The translations under genes and the position numbers were made by a program. Shown piece after piece: positions 53,641 through 64,000 of a stretch of DNA of 64,000 bases (within the stretch, counting starts at the first letter, position 1; the number at the start of each line of letters is the position of its first letter). The notes under the pieces were generated by a model that was given only the letters and a program-made list of their open reading frames with translations, did no database searches and was not told where the DNA came from. The stretch is from NCBI GenBank assembly GCA_023213395.1, contig CM041465.1, forward strand, positions 174,785,741 to 174,849,740. Reading direction: 5' to 3'. Origin of the DNA: Cycas panzhihuaensis. Its lineage: Eukaryota > Cycadophyta.

Positions 53641-54803
53641 CCGCCTCTTACCTAGGGATGCCTCTTTTTATGGGAAGGATGTGCAAGAACCTGTGGGATC
53701 CTATTGTGGGGAGGTTCAATAGGAAGCTGGCAGGTTGGAAAGGGGCGATGCTTAGCTGGGCGGGATAGATTCAACTAGTCGTGGCCTCTCTCCAGAGTAT
53801 CCCAGTCTTCCAAATGTCTTTATTTAAGATGCCGACCAAGATCATTTCAGCCCTTGAAGGCATAATGAAGAGATTTCTTTGGTCTGGGTCTGAGGACAAA
53901 GACAGATTTCACCTGGCATCTTGGGAGAAGGTATGCAAGCCCAAGTGGGCGGGCGGGCCAAATGTTAGGAGACTGGGACTACTTAATGAAGTGCTCCTAG
54001 CCAAAGCGGGATGGAAACTAGTTAAAGAGGAAGGATCCATGTGGGGGGAAATAATAGCCAGAAAATATCTGGAGGGCAAGCATTTCCTGAAGGATGAGGT
54101 GGGTGAGGTCTACGGATCTCCCATCTGGAATGCTATATGGTCTTCGCGAACGATCCTGAGAAATGGCTTACGATGGAAACTGGGGGATGGTGAAAGTAGA
54201 AGATTTTGGGAAGACAAATGGTGTGGCTTCTCAAGGTTGGGTGAGATCCCAAATATCGATAATCTGCAAAGAGTCTGTGAGGATATATATGGCACACTAG
54301 TGAAGCACTATTGGGTAGGAGCGGGCAAGAATAGGCAGTGGAGAACGTTTGAAGACTTGAATGGCTTCGAAGAGGAAATACAAAGAGTAAAAGATGTATT
54401 AAACCAACAGTATATTCCCAAGAGGGCCCCTTCGAATTCCCTGGTTTGGGCTCTGTCACCTTCAGGATCCTACTCGGTTAAAGATGGATATAAGTCGCTG
54501 TCGGAGAGAGAAGGATGGACTAAGAATGACATGCTGGCTGGGGTTTGGAAAGTGGGGCTTATTCCAAAGGTCGTCGCCTTTTGGTGGTTATGTTTACAAA
54601 ATAAGCTCCTAACAATGGATAATCTGCTGAAGCGCAGTATCTATGTGGTGAACAGATGCGAGTTATGCAGGGAGGAGGCTGAGTCCTTGGATCACTTGAG
54701 TATTCACTGTCTCTACTCGAGAGGGATTTGGAGCGGCTTCTGGTCTAGAATGGGAATAGGCTGGGTTCCTTCTTTGTCTTTGAAGGACCAATGGAAATCC
54801 TAG
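53641..54803 (+). pseudogene. LINE ORF2, thumb and zf-RVT
   Basis: After the frameshift: YLGMPLFMGRMCKNLWDPI, a TAG near 53768, then the open part from 53781 with LEGIMKRFLWSG, NVRRLGLLNEVLLAKAGWKL and RNGLRWKLGDGESRRFWEDK. The zf-RVT segment reads CELCREEAESLDHLSIHC near 54657-54710. A TAG ends it at 54801. Confidence 0.88.
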
Positions 54804-54827
54804 GTTTCCCCATTCAAGAGTAAAACG

Positions 54828-55571
54828 TTGGGAAGATTTTGGAAGCTAATTCTCCCAGTAGGTACTTGGAATATATGGAAGGAGCGTAATAGGAGAATTT
54901 TCCAAGGAAAGGAGATGGAGGAAGAGAAGTTGTTCGACATGATCAGAAGGGGCATTCTAGAGATGTTAAAACCCCCCAAGGAGGATAGAATCCCAATGGG
55001 GGAGGAAAGCATCCTAGATGGATGGGGCATATGTCGACCGAGGGGCGGGATTGAGAAAAGGAGAGAAACGACTTGGACACCGCCCGATGCAACAAGGATT
55101 AAAATAAATTTTGATGGCGCAGCTAAAGGTAATCCCGGGGAGGCTGGGGGAGGCGGGCTATGCGGGGATCATACGGGAACTATGATATGGGCATTTGCTG
55201 AATATTATGGTTGTCAATCGAATCATGGAGCGGAGGTGAGGGCTATGTATAAGGCTGTGACCATGCTGGAAGAGATGGAGGAACTGAAAGTTATTGTTGA
55301 AAGTGATTCTCTGATAGTGATTAAGAGCTTAAAGGGGGAAACGGAGCTGGAGTGGAGCACTAGTGAGCTCATTAGGGACATGCAAGATGTACTGAGATCC
55401 AAACAGAGTGTTCAAATTCAACACACGTATAGGGAAGGAAACAAGGTGGCGGACTGGTTGGCAAATTGGGTAGTGGCAAATAAAAGGAACAGGGAATGGA
55501 AAAGGAACTTCCCAGAGGAGCTTCTGAGTCTGACTAGAATAGAATCTTTTGGACATAATGGTGATAGGTAG
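54828..55571 (+). pseudogene. LINE ORF2, C-terminal RNase H
   Basis: INFDGAAKGNPGEAGGGGL holds the first catalytic Asp; HGAEVRAMYKAV the Glu; VIVESDSLIVI the second Asp; and REGNKVADWLANW the final Asp. All four are intact. The arrangement is the plant-type RNase H found at the C-terminus of some plant L1 LINEs. Confidence 0.9.
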
Positions 55572-55711
55572 GAGGTGAATGGAGTGTTCTTAGAGTGAGC
55601 TAGGCCATGGGTTTGTCATGGTCATCTTTCTTAGGCTGGCTAGCCCTTGATGTATAAGGTTTGGGGACCTGGCAAAAAACCCCTTCTAATATTATTTTTT
55701 ACCTTATCAAA

Positions 55712-55730
55712 AAATATCAAGTTCAATTGG
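55712..55730. repeat. LINE target-site duplication, right copy
   Basis: Exact repeat of 49206-49224. Confidence 0.93.
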
Positions 55731-56999
55731 TTTCTCCAATAATTCATACAAGCTATAAATCTTCATCACTGTAGTTGCTGCTTCAATGTTAATCACAACT
55801 CAAAGCAAGCTTAGCAACCGGCAAGAACCTTCAAGCAAACAAAATTGTTGCATTTGCAAGATGTTGATCCAACAATATCTACAACAAGCATGAACCAAAA
55901 TATCTACCAACCAACTTCGCACTTTAAATCAGATCAAGGCATTGAATCCAAATGTTGAGGTGCAAATATGTAAGATTTCAAAATGGCAGCCATTCACCCT
56001 ATCTTATGAAAACTTCTTATTTTTCTAACATGGTAGAATGCAATTTGCATTTGTAATAGCTAGAGAAGGCATATATGGAGTCAAATGCTCAAAAAAAGGA
56101 AGAGAACATATGGACAATAATGATTTGAGCCATACATCGATCAGATTGTAATTTATGATATAGAGCTCATGGTATGATCATTGGACTCTGTCGTTTGATT
56201 GTCAGAGCCTATGGTTAACTTTCATTGAAGTTCTATTTGTAAGCATAACAAGCCTTGTATTTAAAATGCATCCTATAAAGCGAAAAACATACTAATTGGT
56301 TATACATGCGATTCGATGATGGTTGCAGACTATAAGGATGTCATAACGGAATTATGAATCGGTTTGTTTGATTGTTGGACAATGGGGATTTCTTGGTAAC
56401 AATGAACAAAGGTAGGTAGAAATTTGTTATCATGAAGATCTCAAACATTGAGCGAGTTGTGATGCTGGGATCTCAAATTGACGATGAGTTTGTTCTTGAA
56501 ATTGATTACCTGGAGTAATATATATGCATGTGCCTACCCTAAAAAATTTGCAAGCAAGAATTTTAAAACTTGGTCCACAAACTCAATTATTTTAAGAATT
56601 TTTTTTGCTAGGGGGAAGTTATGGTTAAGCGAGGTCATAATGACCCTCTGTTGAAGAAGAGTATCCCAAGTAAGTTAGGAAGCGAGTACTCTTGGTTAGT
56701 GTAAGAAGGTTGTAGATGCTAGCCTAATCACCCAGTGATAGTGATGAGTTTTGGGCAAATCTTGAATAGATAGATTTAAAGATGCCCATGAGGAAGAATG
56801 TTGCTGAAGTGACTAAAAACTGAATTGGTAGTTCAAGAGATTTGAATGTTGGAACTAAGTTGGTTGGAGCAATAAGAATGACTCATGAAAGAATGTTGGC
56901 AAATTGATGAAGTCTAGTCCATGAAATCCTAACAATATAAAGTTAGTGCCCAAGCATTGTGATTGTAGAGTGTAGTAAGCAAATGCCGTAGTTTGCAAA
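55731..56999. other. Intron sequence with no recognised element
   Basis: No coding domain, LTR or exon-like sequence recognised on either strand. The rightmost part may belong to the family U repeat. Confidence 0.45.
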
Positions 57000-57700
57000 G
57001 GGTTATGTGTCGACAAGGGCAAGATGCAAAAACTAAAAAATGACTTAGAAACTCAAGAGTTTTTCCGCTCAAGTTCCACCCACAAACACGCCAACAACCC
57101 TAATCTTACAAAGAAGATCCAATAACTGAAGAGAGTAATTTGAGAAGTGGAGGGTTAGGCAATGAGTTAGTCCAACCCTTGACCGTACAGTCAAAATTTC
57201 AATTGTTGTGCATTGATCGTACAATCGGTTGGTCCCCTAGGAATGCACCAATCTCGATATATTAGAGGCAAAGTTTTAACCTTTTTCAAGCCTCTCCAAC
57301 AAAGATTTTAAGCAATTTTAAGTATTAAGTGGATTAAAATAAATTGATTATGAAGAGATGACAATGATGCCTTACAAGTGCTTGAAAACCTGATTTAAAA
57401 TGCTTCCAAATGAAGTTGTTTGAGTGCTTACAATAACACTTTAAGTGTAACAAAGAGAGCATTAAAAAAATGTACAAGTACCAATGAGAAGATGTTGCTT
57501 GTTTGTAGTGCTTGAAGTGGGTTCCTTCTTTAGGTACAAAAACAACCAATTAATGCACAATTTAATCACTTGCGCCATGTCACACACCACCAAGACAATG
57601 TTAGGACTTTAAAGTAGTCCTAACGCGCACCAAAATGTGATTCTTCTTTTGTATTGAAATGAGTGATTTTAGTCCCTTTTAATGAGTTGGACTAAGAGGA
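57000..57700 (-). repeat. Family U repeat, right copy, inverted relative to 1-688
   Basis: The reverse complement aligns with the left edge of the window. Best-kept block: CCTAGGGGACCAACCGAT-type sequence near 57222-57240 and the flanking GTTAAAACTTTGCCTCTA. Beyond about 57580 it extends further than the left copy, which is cut by the window edge. Confidence 0.6.
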
Positions 57701-58264
57701 CACCTCGTAGGGAGCCTTAAACATGCTTTTACAATATGAATTTTTCATGAAAAAGTACAAAAACAAGTTAAATCACTAATTTTTGAGTTAAAGAAAACAC
57801 TTGAAATATTTTTTTAAGTGTTGATTGAACTCAAAATTTTTTAAAAAGTGAACTGGCTTACAAAAAATAATTCAATAACTTTAAAAAATGGTATTAGAAA
57901 GCAATTTTAAGAAATAAAGGTTTATTAAACCAAGAATATTCTTAATTTTATAACCTAATATTTTAATTTTTAATGTTAAGATTGATATTTTAGTTCGAAA
58001 GAAAAAATAGATGACGATGACAGTGTAATTACAAACAAAAAATCAAGCATAACGATTGAATAAAGTAGTTGATTGACAAAACAATTTTGGAACTGTGATT
58101 CTCCATTGCGTGTGACGATTCCAAGAGAGTTTGAGGAGATTCAATGGAGAAATGAGAAAGATCAAATGGATTTTGTATTTAGTTGGGCGCACAACCGTAC
58201 TCGTCAAAATAGACAGTCACCATCTTAGAACTTAGTCGTGTGGCTTCAGATCTAAAATTTTTCT
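57701..58264. other. Unassigned sequence between family U repeat and C2
   Basis: Read on the minus strand just past the C2 RNase H end, the copia reading stops abruptly after REKF. No C2 3' LTR is recognised. Confidence 0.45.
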
Positions 58265-58960
58265 CTAGTAAGTGGCTTGGTAAAGATGTCCGATAGTTGT
58301 TAGTCTATGGGCCTGTAGAAGAGGTCAATCTCACCATTTTACACGTCCTCTGATGAAGTGGTGATGGACCTCAAGGTGCTTGGTTTTTGCATGAAAAACT
58401 AGATTCTCAGTCAACTTGAGCATGCTTTGATTGTTGCAATATAGTTTGGTAGGGTGATTTTGTTCAAGTCCAAACTTGCTAAGAATCCCTTTTAGCCATA
58501 TAGCCTCACAAGTTGTGCTAACTGCTACTTTGTATTCTACTTCTGTGGAGGACAAGGCAACATTGGGTTGATTCTCGCAACTCCACGAAACAACTCATGA
58601 CCCAAGGTTGAAGCAATACTCCAAGGTCGGTCCTCGGCTATCCTAGCATCTTGCCTAATCAAAATCCAAGAACTCCTCCAATGTGAAGTTCTCATTATGT
58701 GTATATTGTAGGCCATGCTATATTGTGCCTTTGAGATATTTCAGTATACATTTGGCTACATTCCAATGTTTTTAATTAGGTTGAGACATGTACCTACAAC
58801 AAATTCCAACTGAAAATGAAAGATCATGTCTAGTGTGTGTTAGATAGATGAGACTGCCCACTAATTGCCGATATAATGTGGAATCTGTTGGTTCTATTTC
58901 CTCATCGAGTAATAACTTTACACCATTCTCCATGGGTGTAGGCGAAGGTTTGCAATCCTC
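58265..58960 (-). pseudogene. C2 RNase H
   Basis: Minus strand: LPNWKHWNVAKC-like and GSLIYLTHTRHDLS-like readings near 58740-58860. SSTEVEYKVAVSTTCEAIWL (58555 on), LYCNNQSMLKLTENLVFHAK and TKHLEVHHHFIR follow. The DIFTKPL-TREKF block ends at 58265. Confidence 0.85.
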
Positions 58961-59830
58961 TATTTTGAATCGCTACAAAATGTTCCAAGAATATTTAGCT
59001 TGGGAGATAAAGATATCGTTTGGTTGTTGCCACACCTCTATGCCTAAAAAGTAATGGAGAAGTCCAAACTTAGTCATCTCAAAACTTCTCTTAAGATCAT
59101 CATGGAGAACTTGTATCATCTTAGTGTTGCTCCCAATGATCACTGAGTCATCAACATACAAAATGATAAAGATGGCATGGTTATCCTTAACTTTTATGTA
59201 CAAATTAAGGTCTGATGAGGATTGATGATACCCATATCTATAAAATAATCATTGATTTTTGAATACCATGCTCTAGGGGCCTATTTCAGTCCATACGATG
59301 CCTTTTTGAGGCAATAGACCAAATGTTCTTTGCCATGTGAAATGTAACTAGGAGGTTGTTCCACATATACTTCCTCTTCAAGATCGTCTTTTAAAAAGGT
59401 GCTTTTCATGTCCATTTGGTAAATTGGCCACTTGTATTGAATAGGTAAGGCCAATATTAATTTGATGGTGTTCATATGTACCAGAAGTACAAAGGTCTCT
59501 TCGTAATCAATGCCTTCTTTTTGTTTGAATCCCTTGGCAACCAGTCGAGCCTTGTGACGCTCGATTGAACTATTAGATTGAAATTTGGTTTTGCATATCC
59601 ACTTGCAATTTATTGCCTACTTGTCCTTAAGCAATTTTACTAAATCTCATATTCCATTCTTTTCAATAGAATGGATTTCTTCATCCATAGCAACTTTCTA
59701 CTTTTCATTTTTACGTGCCTCCTCAAAAGTAGAAGGTTTATCAACACAAAGCACTTCATCCATAAGTGCATAGTTAACATATTACTGCTTCATTTTTTAT
59801 GGACGTTTTCCTTTAAGAACTTGGGCATTC
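58961..59830 (-). pseudogene. C2 reverse transcriptase
   Basis: Minus strand: MDEEIHSIEKNGI-like (near 59670), NCKWICKTKFQ (near 59600), KARLVAKGFKQKEGIDYEET, YQMDMKSTFLKDDLEEEVYV and LKKASYGLK (59475-59281). The intact catalytic ILYVDDSVIIG lies near 59140-59165, and KRSFEMTKFGLLHYFLGIEV follows. Several stops. Confidence 0.87.
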
Positions 59831-60229
59831 TATACTGTTGAAGTATATCATTTGGGTAACTTTTTCGTTTCTATAATTGTAACATCAACATCCTAGGTTT
59901 GAAGTGGCTGAACAACCTCTAAAGAACTACCAGGTTCAAGTGGAGTTGTTGATGATTATGGAGCTGAAGTAGACAAAGAAGCAATAGGAGCAGAAGATGA
60001 ACATGGTGTTGAAGATTGAAAGGGAAGGAAGTCCTTTACAATCTATTTGTCTTTGTCAAGAGATAGATGGATGGATGCTTGGTCCATCTCCTCATTATTC
60101 AGAGCAAAGATGGCATCTTGTGATATATGCATTTTCTTTGAAATGGGATCATACACTCTATATGATTTGTTACTAATAGAGTAACCAATGAAAATGCATT
60201 TTAGACTATTATTGTCTAATTTTAGCCTT

Positions 60230-61064
60230 TGTTGTTAAGAAATGTGCATATATGCAGTGCACCCAAAAGTACGCAAATGGCTAATAGTTGCCTTTTTGCC
60301 ACTCCAAATCTGCTCTGGTGTTATGTCGGTGACAGCTATAGTAGGGCTCCTATTAGAGACATAAGTTGTTGTATGAAATGCTTTTGCCCAACAGGATAGT
60401 GGAAGCCACTTTAGATGCATCATGGCTTTGGCTTTGTTTGACAAAGTCCTATTCATTCTCTCAGCTACTCTTTTTTGTTGAGGTGTGTATAGAGCAATGA
60501 GTTGTCTTCTGATCCCATTATCTTTGTAGAATTGGTTAAATTCCCTTGAAATAAATTCACCACTATTGTCAAATCTCAACATTTTAATTAGTAGATCCAA
60601 TTCATTTTCCACACCAAGTTTGAATTCTTTAAATTTATCAAAACTTCAGATTTGTGTTTGATAAAATAAACCCAAACTTTGTGTGAGAAATCGTCAATGA
60701 AAGTGATACAATATAGTGCATATTTAAGAGATGGTATGGACATGGGCCCACATAAATCTATATGAACAAGCTACAATGATTGTAATGCACACCGTGCTTT
60801 GCCTTTAGGAAAAGGCTCACGATGTTGTTTCCCCATTATACAAGCTTCATAAAAGTATTTAGATGCTGAAATCTTTGAAAGCCCAAGCACTGTGCTTTTA
60901 TTGAACATCATTTTGATGTTGTCTAGGTTCAAGTGACCTGGCATGTTGTGCCAAAGTTGGTCTTTAGTCAGTGACTGAGAGACATATGTAGGTGAAGTAT
61001 CAAGTGTGATATTTGACAAATCCAATTTGTAAAATCCATGGTCTTCATGACCAATGGCAACCAC
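60230..61064 (-). pseudogene. C2 GAG-pre-integrase and integrase
   Basis: Minus strand: KDQLWHNMPGHLNLDNIKMM is the pre-integrase box. After a frame change come LRFDNSGEFISREF (second catalytic Asp) and VAERMNRTLSNKA, where the third catalytic Glu is retained, unlike in C1, C4 and C5. ATISHLRTFGCTAYMHIS ends it. Confidence 0.87.
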
Positions 61065-61560
61065 TTAATCATTCTTGTCACTACTTCTGCATTTTCTCCT
61101 TTTAACAAAACACACATTTGTTGCTTATCTAATTGGATAACAAATAGTAGGCTTTTGCTCATTGAAGGCACCAAATAAGCATCACCTATGGGAAATGTGG
61201 AAGTAGGGTGATTTGGTAAGCGAAGGAGGCAATTTTGCCCACTCCAGATATCTGCACATTCTCATTATTACCAAAGGTGATTGTTTGCCCTTTTCCTTCT
61301 TTAACATCATAGAGAAAATCCTCGTCACCAATCATATGAAGAGATGCTCCTAAATCAATAATTCAAGTGCTATCATTGTTTGTGGTGTGATAGGCACAAA
61401 ACAATTTGCCATCATCATTGGCAAACTGATTAGTGTGGTGTTGATTGCCACCTCTAATGCCTCCCTTCCTCTATGACCTCTTTGAAATCCACCTCGATTT
61501 GGTCTATGAGGGGGTTGTTGCTACTGCTACATGTCAAACTGACACTTTCGACACTCTGGT
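61065..61560 (-). pseudogene. C2 protease
   Basis: Minus strand near 61365-61330 reads WIIDLGASLHMIGDE, with D-L-G-A-S in place of D-S-G-A-S. VPSMSKSLLFVIQLDKQQM (61174 on) follows. The reading passes without interruption through the point where C1 holds a solo LTR (VVAIGHEDHGFYKLD), which defines that site. Confidence 0.82.
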
Positions 61561-62113
61561 TGAACGTGGCCATTTTTGTCACAATAATGGCAAACAATGT
61601 TATTGGCTTTTGATATGCTAATATTTAGATTCCCAAACTGTTTGTTGAAGTTTTGTTTAAGAGTTTGTTTGCTTTTGTACTTGGCTATGAATACTTATGA
61701 TGTGGAAGCCTTATCTTGATGACAGTATATTTGCTCCTCTCGTAGTAAAAGACTTTCAAGTTGATTGAAAGTCATTGTGCCAAGTGTGCCTTCTTGTGTG
61801 ATTGATGAAATGAAGTTGTTGTACTCCCATGGCAATGCATGAATTGTGGCAACCACAGTTTTTATTTGATGCCAGTTTGTCAAATGTATTCAGCTCGTTG
61901 TTGATCTCTTTGATTAAAGACAAAAAAGTCATCATAGGCTCAACAAATTTTAAAGTAAACAACTTTGCCTTAGTCATTACAATGCAAGCATCATTTCGCC
62001 TTTCATACAAAGTAAGCAAAATGTCCCATGAATCTTTTGAAGAAATAGAAGTTAGAATATTTTGATTAACAACAATGTTAATAGTCATATGAATAAATGC
62101 TAAGGCTATTTTA
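61561..62113 (-). pseudogene. C2 Gag, C-terminal two thirds
   Basis: Minus strand: KIALAFIHMTINIVV, SSKDSWDILLTLYERRNDA, KAKLFTLKFVEPMMTFLSL, then a frame change to HALPWEYNNFISSITQEGTL and FNQLESLLLREEQIY. An intact CCHC knuckle CHYCDKNGHVQPEC lies near 61560-61600. Confidence 0.85.
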
Positions 62114-62832
62114 TGTTGGAAAAATGTGGATAGGAGGAGGACACATAGCATAAAGCACATGCACAAAAGACAAGAGATGGCAATATGATAATGAATCACA
62201 ACTCTCCAACTTTCTCATTCTAAAAATAATAGAGTACAACATATATAGATTACATATATACTAAACATAGGAGTTAGTTCTATGTTGCGTTTGAGATAAC
62301 CCCTCTCTTTAGGGGTCTATCAGCCAACTTAAACCCCCAGAAATGAGCGCAGGAATGGGAGTATTAGCCAACTTGTAAGCATGTCTTCTAGCCGACTTCA
62401 TTCATGGTTCACTTCTAGTGAATTGTCCCAGTTTTGGCCGACTTCAAGTTGGATAATAATTGACCATTATATATAGGGATCAAAGCCCTCATTCTAACAG
62501 CATCAATTTTGGTTGAATCTCTTCCATATTTTCGGCTCTAGGGCTGTAGTTGGCTCGGCCTTTTGGCCTGAGATATTTGGAGGATTCCCGTCTCGAAGGG
62601 ACAAGCATTCAGTAGGGACATTCTATTGTATATTTTTGCACTTTCCAATATTATTTTTGACAATATATTTACCTTTTATTTGTATTATTTCCATTGCTTT
62701 ATTTTAGTGTTTTAGGTATATTTCCAATATTCTTTTTTATTTGAGATTAATAAGATCTATACGAGCATGTATTAGGTCTGTATCTGTGAATTCCTGTGTG
62801 ATTTCTAAAATAAGATAAAAGTTTCCTCTACA
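62114..62832 (+). mobile_element. 5' LTR of element X (719 bp), inserted in C2
   Basis: Starts TGTTGGAAAAATG and ends CCTCTACA, followed by AG and a primer-binding site, which shows it to be a 5' LTR of a plus-strand element. It has a TATATATAGGGA box near 62470 and a CCCGTCTCGAAGGGA core (62586-62600) related to that of the CHR LTR. TTTTCGGCTCTAGGGCTGTAGTTGGCTCG also matches CHR. A chromovirus-like family is likely. Confidence 0.8.
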
Positions 62833-62834
62833 AG

Positions 62835-62846
62835 TGGTATCAGAGC
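62835..62846 (+). other. Element X primer-binding site
   Basis: TGGTATCAGAGC, initiator tRNA-Met type, two bases after the LTR end, followed by TTCG as in CHR. Confidence 0.9.
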
Positions 62847-63072
62847 TTCGTTGAAGCTATCCTATGGTAGAGTGCCTTTGAGAATATAGTCAAAATTGTT
62901 TTCGGAGGGGATCAAGTCGGTCTGCTCATATTCATAACCATCAGTCCTACAAGGAAGGAAGATGACATTTTGGCGAGAAGGAAGTGAAAATTTTTTCCCA
63001 CCCTTCCACCGGTGGATTTTGAGAGGAGGCCAAACGGAGTTACACTCTAAGAAGATTATACAAGAAAAGAAG

Positions 63073-63135
63073 ATGTCGACTGCCCAAGGCCAATCTAGTC
63101 AAGAGCAAACCACCTCAAACAAAGTAGGAAAGGAG
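63073..63135 (+). pseudogene. Element X Gag start, cut after 21 codons
   Basis: ATG at 63073 opens MSTAQGQSSQEQ and TTSNKVGKE. The reading is cut by an LTR at 63136. The position, about 230 bp after the primer-binding site, suits a Gag start; the peptide itself is too short to classify. Confidence 0.5.
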
Positions 63136-63681
63136 TGTTAAACCTTATGTTTATATGTTAAGTATGTACTTTATTTTTTTATTCTTTCATTCATTATTTT
63201 GTACTTTATGGAGTGACTAATCACTTAAGTGATAAAGTGCACACCCACTTTCATCCTAGTGATATAACATTGTAACTAAAGGGTCAAATGGACCCTCATG
63301 CATTTTTGCTCACTTGAGAGCCTAATGAACACATGTCCCTCATGCATGACATGCAAGCCATGCATTGCATGTACCTTGGATGTTTGCCACTTGGCAAACA
63401 TCCAACGGTGTTAGGTAACCTCGGTTACTCTATATATTGAGACCTCTCCTCATGCCTCATATGTAGAGTTGATGTGTAATGTTATGCTACCATTTTGCTA
63501 ATCAATTGGTATTCTTTGGAGTAGGACTAATTCCTCCTCCTCACATCTTGGTATCATCTTGCTTCCTTGATCTTGCTTATCTTAGTTTTACTCTTATGTC
63601 ATTTAGAACTAGAGGTGAACTATCTTCAAGATCTTGGCTTTATAGGTTTTAGGCACTTTAATCCTTTGGCCTTTTCTCGCA
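63136..63681 (+). mobile_element. 5' LTR of element Y, C1 family (546 bp)
   Basis: Starts TGTTAAACC and ends TTCTCGCA. It aligns along its length with the C1 3' LTR (5566-6121). The primer-binding site two bases downstream shows it is a 5' LTR. Element Y is inserted in the Gag start of X and continues off the right edge. Confidence 0.88.
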
Positions 63682-63683
63682 TT

Positions 63684-63695
63684 TGGTATCAGAGC
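63684..63695 (+). other. Element Y primer-binding site
   Basis: TGGTATCAGAGC, initiator tRNA-Met type. Confidence 0.9.
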
Positions 63696-64000
63696 TAGAG
63701 AAGACTAGTTCCCTCTGTTATAATTTCTTCTTTAAGGGAGACTTAGAGTGGGTTTTACAAGCCCTTGGTGACGACCTTCGCTCTCCGAAGGCGATCCAAG
63801 GTTTGTTTAAACTTACCATTGCAGATCAAGACTTTTCTGAAGTATTTTTAAAGGTTGAAGCTCACTATACTCAGATCTAAAATCTTTTTCAGACCTTCTT
63901 CAGAGGTTTTGAGCTGATTTACTCATGTTTTCTCATGTTTTTCCACTAAAAATTGGATTTTTTAGCTGGTTCTTCTTGCAAATTAGGGTGTTGGAGTATT
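63696..64000 (+). other. Element Y leader
   Basis: Expected untranslated leader of Y. No Gag start is recognised before the window ends; the open frame to 63880 has no family likeness. Confidence 0.5.

Larger units (their letters stand above)
49225..55711 (+). mobile_element. Structurally complete L1-type LINE (6,487 bp)
   Basis: A 19-bp target-site duplication brackets the element. It has a GC-rich 5' untranslated region (49225-49869), ORF1 with DUF4283 and zinc knuckle, ORF2 with endonuclease, reverse transcriptase, zf-RVT and a C-terminal RNase H, then a 3' untranslated region (55572 on) ending in TTATCAAAAA. Because the 5' end coincides with the duplication, it is probably full length. 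Both ORFs carry frameshifts and stops. Base composition (GC-richer) contrasts with the AT-rich surroundings. Confidence 0.92.
58265..62113 (-). mobile_element. Ty1/copia retrotransposon C2, truncated at both ends, relative of C1
   Basis: Minus-strand order Gag, protease, pre-integrase, integrase, reverse transcriptase, RNase H. It is collinear with C1 and similar throughout, for example MNRTLSNKAKAMMH against MNRTLANKVKAMMH. Gag begins only at KIALAF (62113), where LTR X starts, so that insertion removed or displaced the 5' part. The 3' end breaks at 58265 without LTR. Confidence 0.88.

Noticed and set aside
63683-63880. ORF of 65 codons after the element Y primer-binding site
   Set aside because: It begins in the primer-binding site itself and shows no Gag likeness.

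Overview
This window looks like a stretch of a large, repeat-choked seed-plant nuclear genome; a gymnosperm such as a conifer is my inference. Almost all of it is transposable-element sequence. The only host coding sequence I recognise is three exons of one minus-strand gene for a plastid RelA/SpoT homolog (RSH, (p)ppGpp synthetase/hydrolase) at 44047-44220, 9474-9667 and 9184-9250. Each exon has canonical AG/GT borders, and the phases and protein read through. The intron between the first two is therefore 34,379 bp, and the introns off either edge exceed 9 kb (left) and 19 kb (right). Everything else in the window is probably intronic.

Left flank (1-9183): an anonymous repeat (1-688); a decayed plus-strand Ty1/copia element without a recognisable 5' LTR (about 700-6121), itself holding a 650-bp solo LTR; and the 3' part of a Ty3/gypsy element of the same family as the big one further right (6122 to about 7500).

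Giant intron (9668-44046): a five-level nest of LTR elements, most borders fixed by target-site duplications. A decayed copia element (C4, about 10780-42382, +) was hit in its integrase by a non-autonomous LTR element (R, 12846-39994, -). The 5' LTR of R was hit by a non-autonomous copia-like element (C3, 21524-39430, +). The 5' LTR of C3 was hit by a Tat/Athila-like Ty3 element (G, 21745-34767, -). The integrase tail of G was hit by an internally deleted chromovirus (CHR, 24260-27555, -). A separate copia element (C5, 15008-19881, +) sits in the Gag-like ORF of R, and a solo LTR sits in the integrase of C4.

Right flank (44221-64000): a second solo LTR, a template-switch-like inverted repeat, a minus-strand LINE remnant with a tandem duplication, a structurally complete 6.5-kb LINE with 19-bp target-site duplications (49225-55711), an inverted copy of the 1-688 repeat, a minus-strand relative of the left copia element (58265-62113), and two further 5' LTRs nested at the right edge.

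The least familiar pieces are: an accessory ORF behind the integrase of element G with a second diverged copy at 6122-7070; the chromovirus in which pol was removed so that protease joins the chromodomain in frame; and a short hairpin-like core shared by the LTRs of several families here, which links R to the chromovirus as a possible non-autonomous partner. Nearly all TE reading frames carry stops, so they are annotated as pseudogenes.
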